A stretch of 35,863 nt of DNA from contig CANKNP010000007.1 in the NCBI GenBank assembly GCA_947483545.1, positions 1-35,863 of the forward strand. Reading direction: 5' to 3'. Below, piece by piece: positions 8,926-16,636 of this stretch. This DNA is from Deltaproteobacteria bacterium (lineage in GTDB: Bacteria > Myxococcota > UBA796 > SXON01). Both the position numbers and the translations under genes were made by a program. Numbering within the stretch: the stretch's first letter is position 1; every line of letters begins with the position of its first letter. The notes beneath the pieces were generated by a model. That model was not told where the DNA came from and did not search any database. It was given only the letters and a program-made list of their open reading frames with translations.

Positions 8926-10353
8926 CTAGCGCGCGTACGTCTCTCCCAGCCCCCGCATCATCGTGCAGCGATGCCACGGCAGGTCCCGCATGCGCCAGGA
9001 CCAGCTGCCTTCCGCCTCGCCGGGCGTGTTCATGCGCGCTTCGCTCCCCAGCCCCAGCACGTCCTGCATCGGCGCGATGGCCGTGATCGCGACCGAAGCC
9101 CAGACCTCACGCAACAGCGCCCAGACGGCGTCGGAGCCGTCGCGCGCGGTGTAGGCCCGGAAGCGGTGCTGGACGACGTCACCGGCGCCCTCATACCAGC
9201 CGAGGGCGGTGTCGTTGTCGTGGGTGCCGGTGTACGCGACCCAGTTCGTACCGACAAAGTTGTGCGGCAGGAACGGGTGCGTGCCGTCGGTCCCGAACGC
9301 AAACTGCAGGATCTTCATGCCCGGGAGGCCAAGGGCCTCGCGCAGCGCGACGACATCGGGGGTGATGTCCCCGAGATCTTCCGCGACGATCCGGGCGAGC
9401 ACCCCGGGGATGGCGCCAGCGAGCGCGTCGAAGAGCGCAGCGCCCGGTGCCGGGGTCCAAGCGCCCTTTCGGGCGTCGGGCTCCTCGGCCTCGATGGCCC
9501 AGTTGGCGACGAGCCCGCGGAAGTGATCGAAGCGAAGGTGGTCCACCAGCTCGAGCTCCCGTCGAACGCGCGCGATCCACCACGCAAAGCCCCCCCTCTG
9601 GTGCTCCGGCCAGGCGTACGTCGGGTTTCCCCATCGCTGGCCATCGGGCGAGAAGTAGTCCGGCGGCACTCCAGCCACTGGGTTCGGAATGCCCGCCTCG
9701 AAGTTGAACAGCTCTCGGTTGCACCAGACGTCCACCCCGTCGCCGCTCACGAACAGCGGCATGTCGCCGAGGATTCGGATGTTCCGGCTGTGCGCGGCCT
9801 CACGGAGCGCCTCCCATTGGGTCGCGAACAGGAACTGCACACCTTCTTCCATACGAATGGCGTCCGCGTGTTCGGCCCTCAACGCCGGCGTCGGGCGGTC
9901 GTGCCCGAAGCTCTGCCAGCCAGCGCCAGTTTGTGCCCGCAACGCGTTGTACAACGCCCAATCCGCGAGCCAGGGCTGCTTGGCGGCCCAATCCCTACAC
10001 GCCGCGGTCTCGCTCACCTTCGCGCCCGCAGCCTGCACCAGCGGCCGCTTCCAGGTGTCCAGCAGCGCGGGCGACATGCGGTCCGTCCCCCACGGCAGCG
10101 CGCACGGCTCCAGGAGATCGGTCCGCACCAGCTCCTCGACCGAGATCAACCGCCAATCCCCCGCGAACGCCGAGGGACTCGCGTAGGGCGAGTGCCCGGG
10201 GCCGACGGGATGAAGCGGCAGCACTTGCCACACGCCCAATCCAGACTGGCTCATCCAGTCCAAAAAGGCATGGGCATACGGCCCGAGCTCCCCGATCGGT
10301 CCTGGACCGGGGAGGCTCGACGGATGCAGGAGAACGCCGCCGCGACGGGCCAC
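8926..10353 (-). CDS. malQ: 4-alpha-glucanotransferase (amylomaltase, GH77)
   Basis: MalQ moves glucan segments between maltodextrins in the cytoplasm and works in glycogen or maltodextrin turnover. The 475 residues are close to the usual 500 of bacterial amylomaltases. It opens with RRGGVLLHPSSLPGPGPIG, the family's classic start, then PLHPVGPGHSPYASPSAFA. GH77 catalytic residues are visible: the nucleophile Asp in LRFDHFRG, the acid/base Glu in AEDLGDI, and the stabilising Asp in TGTHDNDT. Other hallmarks are GDMPLFVSGDGVDVW and PPDYFSPDGQRWGNPTY. The start is GTG at 10353, 11 bases after the stop of a 46-residue basic protein, so the two are probably co-transcribed. No other glycogen gene lies in the window, though a LamB-like porin lies 11 kb away. 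Confidence 0.95.
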   Translation of the reverse strand: MARRGGVLLHPSSLPGPGPIGELGPYAHAFLDWMSQSGLGVWQVLPLHPVGPGHSPYASPSAFAGDWRLISVEELVRTDLLEPCALPWGTDRMSPALLDTWKRPLVQAAGAKVSETAACRDWAAKQPWLADWALYNALRAQTGAGWQSFGHDRPTPALRAEHADAIRMEEGVQFLFATQWEALREAAHSRNIRILGDMPLFVSGDGVDVWCNRELFNFEAGIPNPVAGVPPDYFSPDGQRWGNPTYAWPEHQRGGFAWWIARVRRELELVDHLRFDHFRGLVANWAIEAEEPDARKGAWTPAPGAALFDALAGAIPGVLARIVAEDLGDITPDVVALREALGLPGMKILQFAFGTDGTHPFLPHNFVGTNWVAYTGTHDNDTALGWYEGAGDVVQHRFRAYTARDGSDAVWALLREVWASVAITAIAPMQDVLGLGSEARMNTPGEAEGSWSWRMRDLPWHRCTMMRGLGETYAR

Positions 10354-10364
10354 GAACCGCCGCT

Positions 10365-10505
10365 TCAGCGGACGAGGCGGCCGTCAGGCGTGCGCTTGCG
10401 CAACATGCCCGACTTGCGCATCCGCTGCTTGTTGTGCTTGGCCTTGAGGCCTGCGCGAAGGCGGGCGGACTTACGACGATTGCGGGCGACGGGCTTCTTG
10501 GGCAT
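10365..10505 (-). CDS. 46-residue highly basic protein upstream of malQ
   Basis: A short open frame of 46 codons beginning MPKKPVARNRRKSARLRAG and ending TPDGRLVR. It holds 11 Arg and 8 Lys against a single acidic residue. A strong Shine-Dalgarno sequence (AGGAGG, seven bases before the ATG) and close coupling to malQ support real translation. The composition is like that of small ribosomal proteins or RNA/DNA-binding peptides, and the repeated RK/RR pairs (MRKSGMLRKR) would suit nucleic-acid contact. I cannot name a family, and a ribosomal role is inference only. Position before malQ may reflect shared transcription and not shared function. Confidence 0.65.
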   Translation of the reverse strand: MPKKPVARNRRKSARLRAGLKAKHNKQRMRKSGMLRKRTPDGRLVR

Positions 10506-10642
10506 GACTGCCTCCTGTTCGGTGAACGGCCGCGGCTATCGGGGCGGGGCGGGGCTGTCCAGTTTGTTGGGCGGCGCAGTCGCCGGGGGCGCGCCGTCGG
10601 GCGCCGCCGTGGTCTGCCGCTGCGCATCCGGCGGGCCCCCCC

Positions 10643-11011
10643 TCAGCCATCCGGCAGCAACCTCGCCAACGTCTGGATCATCTCGCTCCCCGCCTCCCAG
10701 GCGGTGTCGGACCAGGTCACGACCGGATCGCCGCTCCAGAGCACGTCGCACGTGAACCCCGCGGCCAGGATCTCCAGCAGCGCCGCGGCCTCCTCCCCCC
10801 GGAGCCATTCGGAGGCCGCGGCGGTGCTCACGTTCCGCACGTCGAAGAAGCTGCGGGCCACCGCCCCGCTCTGCACTTCCAGGGAGTTGGCCCCCTCCAC
10901 GCGTGGGCCGAGCCGGACGATGCGCTTACGGGGATCGACCTCGAAAGCCAGCCGGTGGTCGTTGCCTTCGGGCCAGTCGGTCTCGATGTCGATCTGCCAG
11001 GGCGGGCTCAC
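10643..11011 (-). CDS. Hypothetical protein, 122 residues, coupled to the PEBP gene
   Basis: I do not recognise a family. The frame starts with a GTG whose last two bases are the first two of the TGA of the upstream PEBP-family gene (GTGA overlap), a layout typical of translational coupling. The protein is soluble-looking and acidic: WQIDIETDWPEGNDHRLAFE, then FEVDPRKRIVRLGPRVE, FFDVRNVSTAAASEWLRGEE and a C-terminal helix ending QTLARLLPDG. A longer in-frame reading back to 11488 would merely translate the PEBP gene in the wrong frame. No signal peptide or catalytic motif is seen. It might act with the PEBP protein, but its location would be cytoplasmic. Confidence 0.65.
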   Translation of the reverse strand: MSPPWQIDIETDWPEGNDHRLAFEVDPRKRIVRLGPRVEGANSLEVQSGAVARSFFDVRNVSTAAASEWLRGEEAAALLEILAAGFTCDVLWSGDPVVTWSDTAWEAGSEMIQTLARLLPDG

Positions 11012-11490
11012 CTCCCAAACCGCCCCATCGCCGTCCCCTGCGCGAGGATGTGCCCCTCCATCGCGGCGTCCACCTCCGCGCGGGTCGCCCCTGCGGAGAG
11101 CGTGAGGAGCGTGTCCAGGGCATACGCGCGGAAGTAGTAGCGATGCGCGGGCTTCCCCTCTGGGGGACAGGGCCCGCCCCAGGCTGAATGGCCGAAGTCG
11201 TTCTTGCCTTGCAGGAAGGACTTTTCCTCGATCGTCACGTTTCGCGCAACGCCGATCGCTGTCGGCAGGATGTTGAACGCGACCCAGTGGACCCAGGTCG
11301 GCTTGGCGTCCGGATCGTCCACGATCAGCGCGTAGCTGACCGTCCCGGTGGGCGCCCCGCCCCAGACGATCTGCGGGGATGCGTTCTCCCCCGAGCATGT
11401 GTACTCCACCGGAAAGTCGCCCCCCTGCACGATGGCCGGGAGGCGGACGGTGAGGGGCGCGGCGACGGCAGTTGCGAGGGCCCACCACAT
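11008..11490 (-). CDS. YbhB/YbcL-family (PEBP-like) exported protein
   Basis: A 160-residue member of the phosphatidylethanolamine-binding-protein/Raf-kinase-inhibitor-like family. Visible family motifs are FPVEYTCSGENASPQIVWGG near the start, IVDDPDAKPTWVHWVAFNI (the ligand-pocket DPD and HW), and GPCPPEGKPAHRYYFRAYAL. A short hydrophobic N-terminus (MWWALATAVAA) suggests export to the periplasm, as in YbcL-type members. Bacterial homologues mostly have no proven substrate; binding of small anions or phosphate-containing ligands is the family theme. It starts one base after the stop of the lamin-tail protein and overlaps the next gene by four bases, so the three form an operon. Confidence 0.92.
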   Translation of the reverse strand: MWWALATAVAAPLTVRLPAIVQGGDFPVEYTCSGENASPQIVWGGAPTGTVSYALIVDDPDAKPTWVHWVAFNILPTAIGVARNVTIEEKSFLQGKNDFGHSAWGGPCPPEGKPAHRYYFRAYALDTLLTLSAGATRAEVDAAMEGHILAQGTAMGRFGR

Positions 11491-11491
11491 C

Positions 11492-13279
11492 TCAGACCAC
11501 CCGCCGGCGGCGCAGCACCGCGATCAAGGCCACCACCAGCTCTCCACCGCCCAACGGGGCGGTCACCCCACAGCCTTCGCCTTCCGGTCGGGTGCTGTTG
11601 GGCCGGTCCCCGCACCCTCCCTCCGTGTCGGTGCCTGTGTCGTCGCCGGAGTCGGTCGAGGTCCCGTTCCCGGCCCCCGGCGTGACGGTGGAGTAGGCCA
11701 TCCAATCGGCCGGCGTGTCGGTGTCCACCCCGTCTGTCACCCGACCGAGCGTCACATCGCTGTCCACGCCCGGCACGACCGCGTCCGTGCCGTCATCCCC
11801 GAGCAGGCCATCCTCCATCGTGTCGCCATACAGCACGGTGTCCACGACGTTGAGTTGGCAATCTACGAGGCGAAGGCCATCGCCCGACGTGCCGTTGCCC
11901 ATCGAGAGGTCGTCCGCCACGTGGTCGGTGTCTGTCACATTGGCACCCCCGATCAGCACGAAGCCCCCGGCGGCCAGCTCGGTGCCTCCGGGGAACGTGA
12001 AGTCGATGCCCCAGGAGCTGGTGGCGGTCTCGACGGTCCAGCCGTCCAAGCGCACCGCGGCGGTGCCGCCGTTGTAGATCTCGACCCACTCGCCGTCCGT
12101 GTCGGAGGAGTCGGGGTCGTACAAGAACTCGTTGAGCTTGACGAACTCGGAGCCTTCCATCTCGCACACTGGCGGGGTGATGACGGGGTTGGCTGAGCCC
12201 GCGGTCGGCAGGGGATCCACCACGAAGTCGGAGCCCGACTGGTTGGTGTCATAGCCATCCGTCACACGCGCGCTGCTCTCGCCATCGCCGGGGACGGGCG
12301 CGAACGAGGCGGTCACCACGTCATCGTCGTCGAGCCAGCTGTCGGAATTGGGGTCGCCGTAGATGACGGTGTCAACGGCCGCGCCGTTGCACTGCAGTTG
12401 CATCGCGTCGGAGCTGGATGTCGCGTTGCCGAGATCCATGTCGAGCTCGATGTCCTTGTAGGCGGCGCCCGCCGAGCCGATGACGAGCCACGCGCCGGCG
12501 GACAGCATCGTGCCGTCGGGCAAGCTGACCTCTTTGTTGTAGCTGCTCGTGCCGAAGGCGAGGACCCAGCCCGAGACGTCCAGGGCGGTGGCCCCGCTGT
12601 TGTAGAGCTCGATCCACTCCACGTCTGTCGCGGGGCTGAACTCGTTGATCTTGACGCCTTCCACGCTCGTGCAGTCGGCGGTCCCGCCGGAGGTGTCGTC
12701 GCCGCCGGAGGTGTCGTCGCCGCCGCCGGTGTCGATGTCCTCGGGGATGTTTTCGGCCCCGGCGGTCGGGCTCTCGTTCACGAAGAAGTCCGTGCCGCTG
12801 GCGTTGGTGTCGGCGCAGTTGGGGAACCGCGAGAGCGACTTGGCCTCCCCAGCGTCGTCGGCGAACGAGGTGCCCTCTGCCCCGCTGTCATCGACCAGAA
12901 GGTTGGTGTTGGGCGAGTCGTAGAGCACGGTGTCCACGACCACGGCGGAGGCGTCCACGAGCCGCACGCCGTCGCTGTCCGAGCCCCCGTTCTGGAGCGC
13001 CGGGTCGAAGGCGCCGGTCCAGGTGGTGCCGCCCAAGCCGACGACCGCGTACTCGCCAGGGGCGATGCTGCCGGCGCCGAAGGTGTACGACGCGCTCCAA
13101 TCGCTCCCAGCAGACTCGAGTGTGTACCCGGTGAGATCGAGGGTGTCGGTGCCGTTGTTGCACAGCTCGACCCACTCGTTGCCGTCGTCGCTCCCGCTGG
13201 GATCATAGAGCACTTCGTTGATGAGGAGACCGGCACGGGAGACGCCGGACAAGGCGAGGAGCGCGAGCACAACAGACAT
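11492..13279 (-). CDS. Secreted protein with three lamin-tail domains and MYXO-CTERM-like tail
   Basis: A 595-residue secreted protein. The signal peptide is MSVVLALLALSGVSRA. Three lamin-tail (LTD) domains follow at about residues 17-125, 205-330 and 375-500, each recognisable by INEVLYDPSGSDDGNEWVEL-like openings, LDLTGYTLE/LDVSGWVLAF turns and DSDGVRLVDA/DAMQLQCNGA closings. Low-complexity Asp/Gly/Thr linkers (DDTSGGDDTSGG) join them. The tail has a GCG turn, a hydrophobic stretch and RRRR, resembling the MYXO-CTERM surface-sorting signal. LTD domains in secreted bacterial proteins are usually carbohydrate or DNA related, with no nuclease or other catalytic domain here. GGAGG lies five bases before the ATG. 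It is first in an operon with the PEBP-family gene. Confidence 0.92.
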   Translation of the reverse strand: MSVVLALLALSGVSRAGLLINEVLYDPSGSDDGNEWVELCNNGTDTLDLTGYTLESAGSDWSASYTFGAGSIAPGEYAVVGLGGTTWTGAFDPALQNGGSDSDGVRLVDASAVVVDTVLYDSPNTNLLVDDSGAEGTSFADDAGEAKSLSRFPNCADTNASGTDFFVNESPTAGAENIPEDIDTGGGDDTSGGDDTSGGTADCTSVEGVKINEFSPATDVEWIELYNSGATALDVSGWVLAFGTSSYNKEVSLPDGTMLSAGAWLVIGSAGAAYKDIELDMDLGNATSSSDAMQLQCNGAAVDTVIYGDPNSDSWLDDDDVVTASFAPVPGDGESSARVTDGYDTNQSGSDFVVDPLPTAGSANPVITPPVCEMEGSEFVKLNEFLYDPDSSDTDGEWVEIYNGGTAAVRLDGWTVETATSSWGIDFTFPGGTELAAGGFVLIGGANVTDTDHVADDLSMGNGTSGDGLRLVDCQLNVVDTVLYGDTMEDGLLGDDGTDAVVPGVDSDVTLGRVTDGVDTDTPADWMAYSTVTPGAGNGTSTDSGDDTGTDTEGGCGDRPNSTRPEGEGCGVTAPLGGGELVVALIAVLRRRRVV

Positions 13280-13383
13280 CGGACCTCCGAACGTGCGGCG
13301 CGTAACCCGCTGCTTTCGTGCAACCCCTGTGCAAAGGTCCGGCGCGCACGGAACTTTCCAGCCCCGCCGACTACCGTAGGACC

Positions 13384-14538
13384 ATGCGCAACCTCCTCCT
13401 GCTCGCCCTGCCCCTCGCCCTCGTCCCCCTCGCGCTCGCGGGGCCCCGCCCGGACACCCTCCCCGGCGATGAGCTTGCCGATGGCCTCGCCCTCGGCGTC
13501 GCCGACTGGCTCGATCAGAGCGTTCACGCCGACCAGTTCGGCACGAAGTCCGCGCTGTTCGACGAAGAGTGGATGTTCGGCACGTGGATGATGGCCGCGG
13601 TGGGCTTTTACCAGCACGGGATGGCCCACCCCGACGCCGCCGCCTCGGATCTCGTCCGCATGGAGGCCTGCATCGACGTGCTGCTCGGCCCGGATGGCCT
13701 CGCGTTCGACGCCCGCCGCTGGGGCTCCTCCCCCCTCGACGACCTCGACGACGTGCAACGGGGCCACGCCGCCTGGCTCGGCTACGCGAACCTGCCGCTG
13801 GCGCTGCACCACCGCTGGATGCTGGCCGAAGGTCGGCCGGACCGGTTCGCTGACGTCCACGAGCAGGTGTCCGCCGCCCTGGTCGCCCGGCTTCCGTCGC
13901 CCATCATCGAGACCTACCCGGGCGAGGCCTACCCCGTCGACAACGCTGCGGGCTACGGATCGCTCGGCATCTACGCGGCGAGTCCCGGCGCGCCCGACAC
14001 TGCCCGCGTGGCCCTCGCCACCGCGATGGACCGCCTGTTCGCCTCCTGGCGGGAGCCGGAGACCGGCTTGCTCTACCAGAACCTGCCCTCCGAAGGCATC
14101 GCCGCCGGCCACGGTCCCCCCCGCGGCTCCGGGACCTTTCTTTCCGCCTGGTTCCTGGGCTTCGCCGACCCCGCGCGCGCTGGCACCCTCTACGGCGCCG
14201 GGAACCGCTACCTCTACGAGCCCCTCGGCCCCCTCGGCGCCATGCGCGAGTACCGCTACGACACCGACGGAGACATGGACATCGACTCGGGCCCCTTGAT
14301 CTTTGGCCGGGGCGTCTCCGCGACCGCGTTCGCCATCGGCGCCGCCCGGGCCGCCGGCGATGCATCCACCGCCGCAGCGTTGATCCGCACCGCCACGGTG
14401 TTCGGCGCCCCCACGTACGACGAGAGCGGCGCCCTGCACTTCCGCGCCGCTGGGCCGACCATCTGCGGCTCCGAGGGGTGCGGGGCGCTCGCCGACGCCA
14501 TCTTGTTCGCGATGGTGACCACGCCGCGGAGGGAGTGA
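13384..14538 (+). CDS. Secreted all-helical protein, possibly an alpha/alpha-toroid enzyme
   Basis: A 384-residue exported protein; I do not recognise a named family. The ATG at 13384 is chosen because a clean signal peptide follows (MRNLLLLALPLALVPLALA). The mature part is made of repeated helices with short Gly-rich turns: DEEWMFGTWMMAAVGFYQHG, YPVDNAAGYGSLGIYAAS, RLFASWREPETGLLYQN, and DIDSGPLIFGRGVSATAFAI. Helical pairs with aromatic/acidic turn motifs such as YPVDNAAG and DSGPLIFG suggest an (alpha/alpha)-toroid fold as in several glycosidases and cyclases. A catalytic residue cannot be assigned. One Cys pair near the end (ICGSEGCG) may form a disulfide. The gene diverges from the lamin-tail operon across a 104-base gap. 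Confidence 0.8.
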   Translation: MRNLLLLALPLALVPLALAGPRPDTLPGDELADGLALGVADWLDQSVHADQFGTKSALFDEEWMFGTWMMAAVGFYQHGMAHPDAAASDLVRMEACIDVLLGPDGLAFDARRWGSSPLDDLDDVQRGHAAWLGYANLPLALHHRWMLAEGRPDRFADVHEQVSAALVARLPSPIIETYPGEAYPVDNAAGYGSLGIYAASPGAPDTARVALATAMDRLFASWREPETGLLYQNLPSEGIAAGHGPPRGSGTFLSAWFLGFADPARAGTLYGAGNRYLYEPLGPLGAMREYRYDTDGDMDIDSGPLIFGRGVSATAFAIGAARAAGDASTAAALIRTATVFGAPTYDESGALHFRAAGPTICGSEGCGALADAILFAMVTTPRRE

Positions 14539-14713
14539 ACGAGGTCGAATCCTTTCCCGGGCCCCTGCGTTCACCAGGCCCACCGTAGTGCGTGTCCTGA
14601 AGGCCGGGGGTGGCGACCGAGACTCGGGCGGGCATCCCCGACCCCGTCTGAGGCCGATGGTCATAAGCGCCTTGCACATTAGCAAGTTACACTCCACACT
14701 TCTCGGGTGCTGA

Positions 14714-16474
14714 GTGGTCCCTCGTCGATTTCTGCCCTTGGCCGTCGCGATGTGCGTCGTCCTCCCGGGCGCGTGCAAGCCCAAGTCCGCGGAGCCTGAC
14801 TGCGCTGCCGAGGAGACGCTCTGTGACGGGATCGACGAGGACTGCGACGGCGTTGTCGACGACGGCGTCACAACCGCGCTTTATGTCGATGATGATCAGG
14901 ACGGGTTCGGCAACGCGGCGAGGGAGGTGCAGGATTGCCCGCAGGCGAGGTACTCGGCTGAGCCCAGCGACTGTGATGACCAGACATCGACGACAAATCC
15001 GAGTGCCGACGAACACTGTGACGGCGTGGACGAGAACTGCGACGGGGCGGTGGACAATGACGCGGTCGATTTCGTGATCGTGTACACGGACTCCGATGGC
15101 GACGGCTACGGCGACTTGGCGACCGCGAGACAGGGCTGCCCCGGGGAGGATGGCACCTCGGAGCTACCGGGCGACTGCGACGACTCTGATGGCGGGATCA
15201 GTCCCGCTGCCACAGATGCGTGCGACGACGGTCTTGACGGTAACTGTGACGGCGTTGACGCGCAGTGCGTCGTCACGGACTTTGAGATCTTCGACGCCGG
15301 TTGGTTCGCCGCGGGCCTGGGGAACGTCGTTGGCGACGGGGGAGGTGCCTTTGCGATCGGGACGTACATCTTCGCTGGTGTTCCGCTCAGCTCTCCGGTC
15401 GGCGTCGAGGCGGCGTACGCCTGGACCGACAGCGAGGCGAGCGCGAGAGGCGCGGGCGACCTCGATGGGGACGGCGCCACGGACGTCCTGTGGACCGCCA
15501 GCGCCGAGAGCCTGGCCTCCGTTTCTCGGGGCCCACTTGTCGCTGGACTGACTGAAGAGGCAGATCGGGACTGGGTGTTTACGACATCCACGAGCCTTGA
15601 GGCGGGCACGTGGGCAGGGCTAGGGGACATCACCGGAGACGGCATCGACGACCTCGGTGTCGGGGCGGCGTCGGACTACTCGGACAGCTACTATTTCGGC
15701 GGCGTGTTCATTGTCTCTGGGCCGCCCGCTGGGGGGCCGCTTGAGGACATGGAAACCGTGATCATGGGCGACAACGACAACCAGACACCCGGAAGCTTCG
15801 CCATCGACAGCGCGGGTGACATGAATGGCGACGGCGCGGTGGACATCGCGCTCGTAGAGATCGTTGTGGCCGGTGGGGTCTTCCTGACGACCTTTGAGGT
15901 GTTCTACGGTCCGCTCGGCGTGGGGAGCTACCGGGCGGGCTCCGGTGATGGGCTCATCGAATTTCCGGACGACAATTTCACGGTGTGGCTCTCCGGCGCG
16001 GGGGACACCGAGGGCGACGGCTATGACGACCTCCTGGTGGCGACACACGGGGACACCAATGATCCCGACCTCGCCCGTGCTTTTCTCCTTTGTGGCCCGG
16101 CCCGGAGCGGGCAGGTAGAGAGCGTCTCGTCGACTGCCTTCATCGGCCACGAAGATGCAGATGCTGTGAACGGGATCTCCGCCGCCGGCGACTTCGACGG
16201 CGACGGGTTCCATGACGTTGCGGTGGGCTCATCCGGGGAAAGAACGGATGCCGGGGCGATGGCAGGGGCGGTGTTTCTGTTTCTTGGCCCAATTCCGACG
16301 GGATCGGCCACGGTTGGCAGCGCCGAACGGCGAATTGACGGAACCTCGGCCTCCATGGAGCTGGGCGTGTCGGTCGCAGACGCCGGGGACCTTGACGGTG
16401 ACGGGCTCGATGATCTGCTCGTCACCGGAGCCGTGGATTCTGCCTTTTCGGTGTTCGGGGTGCTCGGCGAGTAG
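14714..16474 (+). CDS. MopE-repeat / FG-GAP lipoprotein
   Basis: A 586-residue exported protein beginning at GTG 14714, with an N-terminal MVPRRFLPLAVAMCVVLPGA and a Cys at 21 that may be lipidated (the -3 residue is Pro, so the lipobox is not ideal). Residues of about 28-180 carry three MopE-type units (LCDGIDEDCDGVVDDGV, DCDDQTSTTNPSADEHC, ENCDGAVDN, DCDDSDGGISPAATDAC). The rest is a run of FG-GAP/integrin-propeller repeats (AGDLDGDGATDVLW, DITGDGIDDLGVGA, DFDGDGFHDVAVGS, DAGDLDGDGLDDLLV) with calcium-type DxDxDG loops. It has the same modules as the 1078-4836 protein in reverse order and lacks the sorting tail. Upstream, CTTGC-N6-GCAAG at 14671-14686 may be an operator. Confidence 0.88.
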   Translation: MVPRRFLPLAVAMCVVLPGACKPKSAEPDCAAEETLCDGIDEDCDGVVDDGVTTALYVDDDQDGFGNAAREVQDCPQARYSAEPSDCDDQTSTTNPSADEHCDGVDENCDGAVDNDAVDFVIVYTDSDGDGYGDLATARQGCPGEDGTSELPGDCDDSDGGISPAATDACDDGLDGNCDGVDAQCVVTDFEIFDAGWFAAGLGNVVGDGGGAFAIGTYIFAGVPLSSPVGVEAAYAWTDSEASARGAGDLDGDGATDVLWTASAESLASVSRGPLVAGLTEEADRDWVFTTSTSLEAGTWAGLGDITGDGIDDLGVGAASDYSDSYYFGGVFIVSGPPAGGPLEDMETVIMGDNDNQTPGSFAIDSAGDMNGDGAVDIALVEIVVAGGVFLTTFEVFYGPLGVGSYRAGSGDGLIEFPDDNFTVWLSGAGDTEGDGYDDLLVATHGDTNDPDLARAFLLCGPARSGQVESVSSTAFIGHEDADAVNGISAAGDFDGDGFHDVAVGSSGERTDAGAMAGAVFLFLGPIPTGSATVGSAERRIDGTSASMELGVSVADAGDLDGDGLDDLLVTGAVDSAFSVFGVLGE

Positions 16475-16550
16475 AGGCTCCACCGCGCGCGGTCAGTGTC
16501 CGTCACCGGAACCAGCCGACCGATGGTGATCTGTAGCGTGCTGTTGGTCG

Positions 16551-16593
16551 CACCACGATCACCCTGTGCGCGGCCGCGTCCTCGATCGTGGTG
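16551..16593. repeat. 10-bp inverted repeat between genes
   Basis: CACCACGATC (16551-16560) and GATCGTGGTG (16584-16593) are perfect reverse complements around a 23-base loop that itself holds GCGGCCGC. It lies 77 bases after the MopE lipoprotein stop and 44 before the patatin-like start. It could be a terminator stem without a T-run or an operator; nothing decides between them. Confidence 0.35.
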
Positions 16594-16636
16594 GAGTGAG
16601 GCGGCGGGTTAGCCGCTTCGGCTCCCCGGACCACGG

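Noticed and set aside
10570..10608. 8-bp GC inverted repeat after the 122-residue gene as a terminator
   Set aside because: The loop is 23 bases, no T-run follows, and such pairs are frequent by chance at this GC content.
7438..10755. 1105-codon plus-strand frame opposite the barrel protein and malQ
   Set aside because: malQ and the exported barrel protein on the other strand have clear motifs; this frame has no recognisable domain.
12778..14871. 697-codon minus-strand frame across the secreted helical protein
   Set aside because: It covers a gene with a signal peptide and a sound start on the plus strand, and its own composition is that of a shadow.
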